Shown one piece after another: positions 1 through 4,937 of a DNA stretch of 5,387 nucleotides (position 1 is the first letter of the stretch; the number at the start of each line of letters is the position of its first letter). Source of the stretch: Acetobacteraceae bacterium (GTDB lineage Bacteria > Pseudomonadota > Alphaproteobacteria > Acetobacterales > Acetobacteraceae); contig CANJSR010000350.1 of the NCBI GenBank assembly GCA_947476855.1, positions 1-5,387 on the forward strand. The letters run 5' to 3'. The position numbers and the translations under genes are program-made. Under the pieces are notes generated by a model. It ran no database searches. It saw only the letters and a program-made list of their open reading frames with translations, and was not told where the DNA came from.

Positions 1-1
1 G

Positions 2-340
2 GCGTCCAAGGATTCGGGCTACTCGGTCAGTTCCGCCGGTGACATCGACGGCGACGGGGTCGATGACCTGATCATCGGGGCGGTGGGCGGCAACAAGGCC
101 TATGTCGTGTTCGGCCGCTCCTCCGGCTTTGGCGCCAGCGTCGACCTGGCGGACATCGAGGCCGGGAATGGCGGCTTCGTTCTGACTGGCCTGGGTGCCA
201 ATGACCAGACCGGCTTCTCGGTTTCCGCCGCGGGCGATCTGAACGGCGACGGCTTCGATGACCTGGTCGTCGGCGCGCGCTACGCCGACCCGGCGGGCGG
301 GACCAATGCCGGCAAAAGCTACGTGGTCTTCGGCAAGTCC
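2..340 (+). repeat. Two tandem FG-GAP (integrin alpha-like) repeat units
   Basis: Two related protein units lie 65 residues (195 bases) apart. Unit 1 has SVSSAGDIDGDGVDDLIIGA followed by AYVVFG. Unit 2 has SVSAAGDLNGDGFDDLVVGA followed by SYVVFG. The DxDGDGxDD / NGDGxDD loops are the calcium-binding signature of FG-GAP blades. The DNA is also similar around the loops (ggcgacgg...tcgatgacctg in both). Unit 1 is cut by the window edge, and more blades are expected upstream because propellers of this kind usually have about seven. Confidence 0.85.
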
Positions 341-1870
341 TTCACCCTGTCGGTCAGCCACCTCGGCTCATCCGCGTCCGAGACCCTGACCGGATCGGCC
401 AGCGCGAACGACATGGTCGGCGGCCTGGGCGACGACATCCTGGACGGCAAGGGCGGCGCGGATGTCCTGATCGGCGGGGCGGGCAACGACCGGCTGGCGG
501 TCTCTGACCTGACCTTCGCCCGGGTGCATGGCGGGACCGGCACCGACACGATGGCGCTGGATGGGGCTGGGATCACGCTCGACCTGTCGGCCGCGTCCAA
601 CAGCCGCATCCAGGATATCGAGGCGATCGACATCACGGGTTCGGGCAACAACACCCTGATCCTGTCGTCGCTGGAGGTCCTGAACCTCTCCAACACCTCC
701 AACACCGTCCGGGTCGACGGGGATGCGGGCGACATCATCGATCTTGGCCTGGAGGCCTGGGCCGACGGCGGCTCCTCGGGCGGCTACACCACCTATACGT
801 TCGGCCAGGCCAAGGTGCTGGTCGATGATGAGCTCACGATCGCCTGCTTTGCCTCCGGCACGGAAATCATGACCGCGAGCGGCCCGGTCGCCGTCGAGGC
901 GCTGCGGATCGGCGACACGGTATGTCTCGCCTCCGGCGGCACGCGCCCGATCCGCTGGATCGGTCGCCGGCATCTGGACCTGACCCGCCATCCGAACCCC
1001 GCCGCGGCCCGCCCCATCCGCATCCGTGCCGGCGCCTTCGCCGCGGGCGTGCCGGCGCGCGACCTGCTGGTTTCCCCCGACCACGCCCTGTTCACCCACA
1101 ACCGCCTCATTCCCGCTCGGCTGCTGGTCAATGGGGCGACGATCCTGGCGGAGATGGCCTGCACGGCGGTGACCTACTGGCATGTCGAACTGGACGCGCA
1201 TGACGTGCTGCTGGCCGAGGGGCTGCCGGCGGAAAGCTACCTGGATACAGGCAATCGCGGCGTGTTCGAGAACGCGGCGGGGCCGTTGGTCCTGCATCCT
1301 GACTTCCGCGGCCAAAGCGGGCGCGTTGCCAGGTCGGCCGCACCGTTCGCCGATACGCCGGAGACTGTGAGGCCGGTATGGGACCGGCTGGCCGCCCGGG
1401 CCAAAGCGCTGGGCGAGCCAGTGCCCGTCACGCCCATCACCGTGGACCCGGAGCCCCGGATCGTCGTGGGCAACCGCGTGCTCCGCCCGATCGAGACAGG
1501 GCCGGACCGCTATGTCTTCGCCCTGCCGCCCGGTTCCGACACGCCACGCCTCGTGTCCCGCGCATCGGTCCCGTCGGAAATCGAGCCCTGGCGGGAAGAC
1601 CGCCGGACCCTCGGCCTTTCCGTGCGCCGCATCCGGTTGCGGGAAGGTGGGATGGTCACGGACCTGCCCCTGGACCATCCGGACATGACCCGGGGTTGGT
1701 GGGCCGTGGAACGCGATGGCCAGGCCATCCGCCGCTGGACGACGGGAGAGGCGATGCTGCCCCTGCCCCCGGCAACCGGCGCCGTGCGTCTGCTGGAGAT
1801 CGAGGCGGGATCCCTGCCGGCCTACCTGCTCTCGGACACGGACGACCTGGACATGTCCCAGGCGGCGTAG
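2..1870 (+). CDS. FG-GAP / RTX / Hint-domain surface or secreted protein (5' partial)
   Basis: The reading frame is open from the first complete codon at base 2 to TAG at 1868-1870 (622 residues), so the true start is upstream and the GTG at 83 is internal. Domains in order, numbered from base 2: FG-GAP repeats at about 6-38 and 73-111 (GDIDGDGVDDLIIG, GDLNGDGFDDLVVG, each followed by YVVFG); RTX nonapeptides at 140-166; a beta-rich linker at about 167-281 (GTGTDTMALDGAGITLDLS, then GYTTYTFGQAKVLVD), typical of the region after RTX repeats; a Hint domain at 282-422 starting CFASGTEI; and a C-terminal module of about 200 residues that, as I recall, often follows Hint_2 domains in Acetobacteraceae-like bacteria. 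FG-GAP repeats form calcium-binding beta-propeller blades, and RTX repeats fold with calcium outside the cell, so the protein is probably exported, perhaps by a type I system. No exporter gene is in the window. Its ligand or role cannot be inferred. The domain calls are firm; function is unknown. Confidence 0.9.
   Translation, partial: ASKDSGYSVSSAGDIDGDGVDDLIIGAVGGNKAYVVFGRSSGFGASVDLADIEAGNGGFVLTGLGANDQTGFSVSAAGDLNGDGFDDLVVGARYADPAGGTNAGKSYVVFGKSFTLSVSHLGSSASETLTGSASANDMVGGLGDDILDGKGGADVLIGGAGNDRLAVSDLTFARVHGGTGTDTMALDGAGITLDLSAASNSRIQDIEAIDITGSGNNTLILSSLEVLNLSNTSNTVRVDGDAGDIIDLGLEAWADGGSSGGYTTYTFGQAKVLVDDELTIACFASGTEIMTASGPVAVEALRIGDTVCLASGGTRPIRWIGRRHLDLTRHPNPAAARPIRIRAGAFAAGVPARDLLVSPDHALFTHNRLIPARLLVNGATILAEMACTAVTYWHVELDAHDVLLAEGLPAESYLDTGNRGVFENAAGPLVLHPDFRGQSGRVARSAAPFADTPETVRPVWDRLAARAKALGEPVPVTPITVDPEPRIVVGNRVLRPIETGPDRYVFALPPGSDTPRLVSRASVPSEIEPWREDRRTLGLSVRRIRLREGGMVTDLPLDHPDMTRGWWAVERDGQAIRRWTTGEAMLPLPPATGAVRLLEIEAGSLPAYLLSDTDDLDMSQAA
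419..499 (+). repeat. RTX calcium-binding nonapeptide repeats (3 copies)
   Basis: Three consecutive nonapeptides fit GGxGxDxLx: GGLGDDILD, GKGGADVLI and GGAGNDRLA (residues 140-166 of the visible protein). This is the hemolysin-type calcium-binding motif, which forms a parallel beta-roll in the calcium-rich extracellular space and marks many type I secretion substrates. The second copy begins GKG rather than GGxG, a common degeneracy. The block is short for this family. Confidence 0.85.
845..1267 (+). other. Hint (Hedgehog/intein, Hint_2-type) domain within the RTX protein
   Basis: The domain starts at Cys282 (codon 845-847) in the context IACFASGTEI, the expected first residue of a Hint fold. 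It continues with the block-A signature GPVAVEALRIGDTV, then GGTRPIRWIGRR, the block-B-like LLVSPDHALF with His361 (codon 1082-1084), and a C-terminal strand WHVELDAHDVLLAEGLPAES, which resembles intein block F. Where inteins end in His-Asn followed by a nucleophile, this sequence has PAESYLDTGNR, so full protein splicing is not expected. What may remain is Hedgehog-like or BIL-like N-terminal thioester chemistry at Cys282. The family assignment is solid; autoprocessing is inference. Confidence 0.87.
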
Positions 1871-1874
1871 GCCA

Positions 1875-1890
1875 TGGCGGGAGACCGCCG
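1875..1890 (+). terminator. Short hairpin with GAGA tetraloop after the Hint-protein stop
   Basis: Five bases after the TAG stop, GGCGG (1876-1880) pairs with CCGCC (1885-1889) around a GAGA loop of the GNRA type, with a possible T-G closing pair at 1875/1890. No T-run follows, so it is at best a weak or factor-dependent terminator or a 3'-end stabiliser. A five-pair stem could also arise by chance in such GC-rich DNA. Confidence 0.3.
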
Positions 1891-2011
1891 GACAGCCCGA
1901 ATCAGCGCCGCCCACCAGAACGCTTGATCTGCGACGGGAAGTCACTTCACACTGCGAATGCACCCCTGGGTCCGCGCAAAAACCGGCCCGCCAATGAAAA
2001 CAAAACGCAGT

Positions 2012-2017
2012 GAGGAA
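2012..2017 (+). promoter_or_regulatory. Ribosome binding site of the substrate-binding protein gene
   Basis: GAGGAA ends five bases before ATG at 2023, a good Shine-Dalgarno match and spacing that supports this start. The preceding 30 bases are A-rich compared with the rest of the window, as often seen in unstructured leaders. I could not identify a convincing -35/-10 pair in 1871-2010. TTGATC at 1924-1929 has only a poor partner 17 bases downstream. Confidence 0.75.
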
Positions 2018-2022
2018 ACGCA

Positions 2023-2097
2023 ATGTCTCGGCTTTTCAAATGGGGCTCCGGCGCCCTGCTCGCGCTCGCTGGCCTGTTCGGCCAGCCAGCCAATGCC
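2023..2097 (+). other. Sec-type signal peptide of the substrate-binding protein
   Basis: The first 25 codons give a positive n-region (R3, K6), a hydrophobic core of Ala, Leu and Gly at 10-20, and a polar c-region ending A-N-A, followed by the acidic mature start ADD. This fits signal peptidase I cleavage after residue 25. There is no lipobox Cys, so the protein should be soluble in the periplasm rather than a lipoprotein. Confidence 0.85.
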
Positions 2098-3270
2098 GCG
2101 GATGACACGATCCGCTTCGGCTACTCCGAATTGCTGTCGGGGGCCTTCGCCCAGGTCGGTGACCAGGGCATCAAGACCATCCAGACGGTGATCGACGGGA
2201 TCAATGCCAAGGGCGGAGTGCTGGGCAAGAAGATCGTCCTGGTCCCGATGGACAACAAGGGCCAGGCGGGGGAGGCGATCATCAACCTCCAGAAGATGGT
2301 CGATGAGGGTATCCAGATCGTCTTCAACTGCGGACCATCCAATGTCGGCAGCGCGCTGATCGGGGCGGTCGAGAAAAACAACGCCCGCAACAAGGACAAT
2401 CGCGTCCTCTACATCAACTGCGGTGCCCTGGCGCCCGAGCTGACGAACGAACAATGCAGCTTCTGGCATTTCCGGTTCTCGATGCATGCCGGCCAGCAGG
2501 CCGAGATCATGATCCGAGCGCTGCCGAAGAGGATCACGAAGGTCTATCTGCTCAACCAGGACTACATCTTCGGCCAGTCCGCGCAGCGCGACATGAAGAA
2601 GTACCTGGCGGCGCTCCGCCCCGATGTGCAGGTCGTCGGTGAGGAAATGATCCCCCTCGGCAAGATCAAGGATTTTTCGTCCTACGTGGCCAAGGTGAAG
2701 GCCTCGGGCGCGGAAGCGCTGCTGACCGGCAACTGGGGCCAGGACCTGTCGCTGCTGGTGAAGGGCGGCATGGATGCCGGCCTGCCGGTCGAGTATCACA
2801 CGATGCTGGGCCACCTGGCCGGCAGCCCGACCGCGATCGGACCGGGCGGCAACAACCGCGTCCATTCCGTGCTGTCGATGCATGAGAATGTGGGCCTTGA
2901 AATCAACAACAAGGAACTCGACGCCTGGATCCAGGAGTTCCGCAAGAAGTTCGACTTCGACTTCATCTTCGGCGATCGGCGCACCGCGGTCGAAATGACG
3001 GTGGCCGCCATCGCGAAGGCGGGCTCGACCGACCCGTTCAAGGTCGCGATGGCGCTGGAGGGGATCACGATCACCGATGCCGCCGGCCAGCCGGCCACGA
3101 TGCGGAAGGACGATCATCAGATCATCCTGACCTACTACGGCTCCCGCTTCACCAAGGACGTGAAGTACGACTCGGAAAAGACCGGCCTTGGCTGGAAGAC
3201 CGAGACGGTGGTGAAGCCCGGCGACCTGGACGCGACGCATAGCTGCAAGATGAAGCGTCCCGCCAGCTAG
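2023..3270 (+). CDS. ABC transporter substrate-binding protein, branched-chain amino acid (LivJ/Peripla_BP_6) type
   Basis: This 415-residue periplasmic type 1 solute-binding protein would deliver a small solute to an inner-membrane ABC importer. Residues 1-25 form a signal peptide: R3/K6 n-region, hydrophobic core ALLALAGLFG, and an ANA cleavage motif before ADD. The mature start TIRFGYSELLSGAFAQVGDQ matches the family's first strand and ligand-binding loop. It is followed by GIKTIQTVIDGINAKGGVLG and KIVLVPMDNKGQ, the usual first-lobe pattern, and second-lobe strands at KVYLLNQDYIFGQ and GAEALLTGNWGQD. C103, C133 and C145 might form a disulfide. Length is normal for the family. Start choice is backed by GAGGAA five bases upstream. 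The family includes binders of amino acids, amides, urea and aromatic acids, and the ligand cannot be read here. No LivH/M/G/F genes are adjacent, so the partner transporter would be encoded elsewhere. Confidence 0.9.
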   Translation: MSRLFKWGSGALLALAGLFGQPANAADDTIRFGYSELLSGAFAQVGDQGIKTIQTVIDGINAKGGVLGKKIVLVPMDNKGQAGEAIINLQKMVDEGIQIVFNCGPSNVGSALIGAVEKNNARNKDNRVLYINCGALAPELTNEQCSFWHFRFSMHAGQQAEIMIRALPKRITKVYLLNQDYIFGQSAQRDMKKYLAALRPDVQVVGEEMIPLGKIKDFSSYVAKVKASGAEALLTGNWGQDLSLLVKGGMDAGLPVEYHTMLGHLAGSPTAIGPGGNNRVHSVLSMHENVGLEINNKELDAWIQEFRKKFDFDFIFGDRRTAVEMTVAAIAKAGSTDPFKVAMALEGITITDAAGQPATMRKDDHQIILTYYGSRFTKDVKYDSEKTGLGWKTETVVKPGDLDATHSCKMKRPAS

Positions 3271-3281
3271 GACGGCCACGG

Positions 3282-3310
3282 CCCTCTCCAGGCGTTGCGC
3301 CTGGGGAGGG
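3282..3310 (+). terminator. Strong 13-pair hairpin after the substrate-binding protein gene
   Basis: Eleven bases after the stop codon, 3282-3294 pairs with 3298-3310 around a TTG loop: CCCTCTCCAGGCG against CGCCTGGGGAGGG. There are 12 Watson-Crick pairs and one T-G wobble (3287/3305). The stem is very stable and well placed to end or protect the upstream transcript. The bases after it are AAACCGGC, with no T-run, and the opposite strand has none either, so it does not meet the classical intrinsic-terminator rule. It may be a U-tract-less terminator, an RNA 3'-end stabiliser, or a dispersed repeat element. Confidence 0.6.
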
Positions 3311-3337
3311 AAACCGGCTGATCCGCCACCAAACCGC

Positions 3338-3372
3338 TTGACGCCGTCCCCCAGGATGGCAAGCCTGCGGTC
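3338..3372 (+). promoter_or_regulatory. Tentative yggS promoter (TTGACG box), possibly leaderless
   Basis: TTGACG at 3338-3343 matches a sigma-70 -35 box. Seventeen bases downstream lies AAGCCT (3361-3366), a poor -10. If used, transcription would begin close to the ATG at 3373, giving a leaderless or nearly leaderless mRNA. This fits the absence of any Shine-Dalgarno within 5-10 bases of that ATG (AGGATGG at 3353-3359 is 13 bases away). The -10 is weak, so this is a suggestion only. Confidence 0.2.
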
Positions 3373-4044
3373 ATGACCCCCGAGACCCAAGCCATCATCG
3401 AGAACCTGGCCCGCGTGCGTGAGCGTATCGCGAACGCCGCCATCCGCGCCGGCCGCCGGCCGGAAGACGTGACCCTGGTCGCCGTCTCCAAGACCAAGCC
3501 GCAGGACGCGGTGCTGGCGGCGCTGGCCGCCGGGCAGACCGTGTTCGGAGAAAACCGGGTGCAGGAAGCCGAGGGCAAATTCCCCGCCCTGCGCGCCGAC
3601 CACCGTTTCAGCCTGCACATCATCGGCGGGTTGCAGACCAACAAGGCCCGCGACGCCGTCCGCATCGCCGATGTGATCGAGACCTTGGACCGCCCGCGCC
3701 TGGCCGACGCGCTGGAAGCGGCGATGGAGAAGGAAGGCCGCCGCCCGACCCTGCTGATCGAGGTCAATACCGGGGAGGAACCGCAGAAATCCGGCGTCTC
3801 CCGCGCCGAGGCGGATGCCTTCATCGAAGCCATGAAGACCCGGTTCGGCGCCACCCTGGCCGGCCTGATGTGCGTGCCTCCGCAGGGGGAGGACCCGGCG
3901 CCGCATTTCGCCTGGCTCTCCGCCTGTGCCCAGCGTCACGGGCTGGGCGTGGTGTCGATGGGGATGTCCGCGGATTTCGAGACCGCGATCGCCCATGGCG
4001 CCACCTGGGTCCGGGTCGGCAGCGCGATCTTCGGATCGCGCTGA
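3373..4044 (+). CDS. yggS: YggS family PLP-binding protein (PLP homeostasis protein)
   Basis: This 223-residue protein is of normal length for the YggS/PROSC/PLPBP family, a cytosolic single-domain TIM-barrel protein that binds pyridoxal 5'-phosphate and buffers PLP and amino/keto-acid pools without a known catalytic reaction. Visible signatures are LVAVSKTKP with the PLP-binding lysine at K40 (equivalent to K36 in E. coli), FGENRVQEA (58-66), HIIGGLQTNKA (82-92), IEVNTGEEPQKSG (129-141), GLMCVPP (164-170), SMGMSADFETAI (195-206) and the phosphate-binding C-terminus VRVGSAIFGSR. One minor oddity is Gly86 before LQTNK, where Pro or His is usual. ATG at 3373 is the only start between the in-frame TGA at 3319 and the conserved region, although it lacks a good Shine-Dalgarno. 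A strong hairpin separates it from the gene upstream, so it probably has its own promoter. Confidence 0.95.
   Translation: MTPETQAIIENLARVRERIANAAIRAGRRPEDVTLVAVSKTKPQDAVLAALAAGQTVFGENRVQEAEGKFPALRADHRFSLHIIGGLQTNKARDAVRIADVIETLDRPRLADALEAAMEKEGRRPTLLIEVNTGEEPQKSGVSRAEADAFIEAMKTRFGATLAGLMCVPPQGEDPAPHFAWLSACAQRHGLGVVSMGMSADFETAIAHGATWVRVGSAIFGSR
4020..4043 (+). terminator. Perfect 10-pair hairpin with UUCG tetraloop overlapping the yggS stop
   Basis: Bases 4020-4029 (CAGCGCGATC) are the exact reverse complement of 4034-4043 (GATCGCGCTG), and the loop is TTCG closed by C-G, the unusually stable cUUCGg tetraloop. The right arm contains the first two bases of the TGA stop at 4042-4044. The sequence after it is AAATCCTCC, without a T-run. 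It could terminate yggS transcription, protect the 3' end, or slow termination of translation. The coding sequence for SAIFGSR accounts for part of the pattern, because ATC-TTC-GGA encodes the conserved IFG. Confidence 0.45.
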
Positions 4045-4201
4045 AATCCTCCGCGCGCGCCAGAACTGAACGGAGACATCACGGACCGTCAGCAGGCAGC
4101 CCGGTGCCGGTCTGTGTCGTGGTGATGCCGTCCACCATCATGGCGGTCCTGATGGAATGGCGATTGCTCCGGCCGCCCCCCCTCCCCATCTGTCGATGGC
4201 C

Positions 4202-4207
4202 AGGAGG
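4202..4207 (+). promoter_or_regulatory. Consensus Shine-Dalgarno of the SOUL gene
   Basis: AGGAGG ends five bases before ATG at 4213, the best ribosome binding site in the window. It fixes the start of the SOUL-family gene and suggests efficient initiation. The 168-base gap before it (4045-4212) shows no convincing promoter pair. Confidence 0.85.
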
Positions 4208-4212
4208 CCCCG

Positions 4213-4863
4213 ATGTTTGACAAGGTGATCTACTACGCAACGACCTTCGCCGAGGCGTGCCTCGCGGTGTTCGGTGCGTCCTGGCTGTTCGAGCAGCCGA
4301 CCTACACGGTCACGCGTGACCTTGGCGCGGATGTCGAAATCCGCGCCTACGGTCCCGCGATCGCGGCCGAAACCACCGCGGCGGCGGATACCAAGGACAA
4401 GGCGTCGGCGGCCGCGTTCCGGTTGCTGTTCGAGTACATTACCGGCGCCAACGCCGGGAACCAGACGGTGGCGATGACCGCGCCGGTCGAACAGCGAGCG
4501 AGCCTGATCGCGATGACCGCGCCGGTGCGGGTGGATTCATCCGCCGTGGATGGTCAGACGCGGGTCACCATGCGATTCTTCCTGCCGGCGGCGGTCGCGT
4601 CATCCCCTCCCGTGCCGACCGACCCCGCGGTCAGGATCGTTACCACGCAAGCGGCAACCGTCGCGGCGTTGCGCTTCAGCGGCCATTCGACGGAGGCAAG
4701 CATTGCCGAGAAGCAGGCGGCGCTGCTCGCCCGACTGAACGACAGCGGCTGGACGCCCACCGGCGCGCCGTGGTTCCTGGGCTATGATCCGCCATTCACG
4801 CTGCCCTGGTTCAAGCGGAACGAGGTGGCGGTGGAGGTCCAACCGACGAAGCCCGGGCCATAG
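4213..4863 (+). CDS. SOUL family heme-binding-like protein with N-terminal membrane segment
   Basis: This 216-residue protein belongs to the SOUL/HBP family, whose members bind heme or other tetrapyrroles in some cases; the bacterial role is not settled. Signatures seen are FEQPTYTVTRDLGADVEIRAYG (about 26-47), the family's opening beta-strand region, LLFEYITGAN (71-80), two AMTAPV motifs (87-92 and 100-105), RFFLPA (121-126), AALRFSG (151-157), and GYDPPFTLPWFKRNEVAVEV near the C-terminus (190-209). Residues 5-26 (VIYYATTFAEACLAVFGASWLF) are hydrophobic with Lys4 in front, suggesting a signal anchor or uncleaved signal peptide that places the SOUL domain in the periplasm. One Glu (E14) interrupts it. 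Cys16 lacks a proper lipobox. The start is set by AGGAGG. It is 168 bases from yggS with a hairpin between, so it is likely transcribed separately. Confidence 0.9.
   Translation: MFDKVIYYATTFAEACLAVFGASWLFEQPTYTVTRDLGADVEIRAYGPAIAAETTAAADTKDKASAAAFRLLFEYITGANAGNQTVAMTAPVEQRASLIAMTAPVRVDSSAVDGQTRVTMRFFLPAAVASSPPVPTDPAVRIVTTQAATVAALRFSGHSTEASIAEKQAALLARLNDSGWTPTGAPWFLGYDPPFTLPWFKRNEVAVEVQPTKPGP
4471..4526 (+). repeat. 17-base direct repeat encoding the duplicated AMTAPV motif of SOUL
   Basis: GCGATGACCGCGCCGGT occurs at 4471-4487 and again at 4510-4526, in the same frame 39 bases apart. Each copy encodes Ala-Met-Thr-Ala-Pro-Val. Two such motifs are usual in this branch of SOUL proteins, so the protein repeat is a family feature. 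Exact identity of the codons is partly explained by strong codon bias. Confidence 0.7.
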
Positions 4864-4937
4864 GGCCGAGGCCTCCCGTCTCCCCGTCCCAGGAACGGTC
4901 TGATCGTGCGACCGGAGATCGCCTTCGTCGAGACGAT

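Noticed and set aside
83..85. GTG as the start of the RTX/Hint protein
   Set aside because: The frame stays open upstream to base 2 and encodes a complete FG-GAP calcium loop (GDIDGDGVDDLIIG), so the gene begins outside the window.
1924..1952. TTGATC with a 17-base spacer as a promoter for the binding-protein gene
   Set aside because: The hexamer at the -10 position (TCACAC) is far from TATAAT, so I cannot support a promoter there.
1378..2013. A 211-codon plus-strand frame overlapping the end of the Hint protein and the gap before the binding protein
   Set aside because: It is an out-of-frame shadow rich in Pro, Arg and Gly, with no good ribosome binding site and no recognisable domain.
368..2023. 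A 551-codon open frame on the minus strand opposite the RTX/Hint gene
   Set aside because: The translation is Gly/Arg/Gln/His-rich without recognisable domains, and the plus strand has unambiguous FG-GAP, RTX and Hint motifs throughout.
1942..3996. A 684-codon open frame on the minus strand opposite the binding-protein and yggS genes
   Set aside because: It is antisense to two clearly recognised genes, its translation is of low complexity and rich in Arg, Gly, Asp and His with no family motif, and long antisense frames are expected in GC-rich DNA with strong third-position bias.
4125..4220. A 31-codon ORF ending across the SOUL start codon, as a possible leader peptide
   Set aside because: There is no good Shine-Dalgarno before its ATG, it is the end of a longer out-of-frame shadow overlapping yggS, and its Pro-rich translation suggests chance.
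4864..4937. A bidirectional terminator between the convergent SOUL and creatininase genes
   Set aside because: Only 4-base stems can be drawn (for example CCGT/ACGG), with no T-run on either strand.
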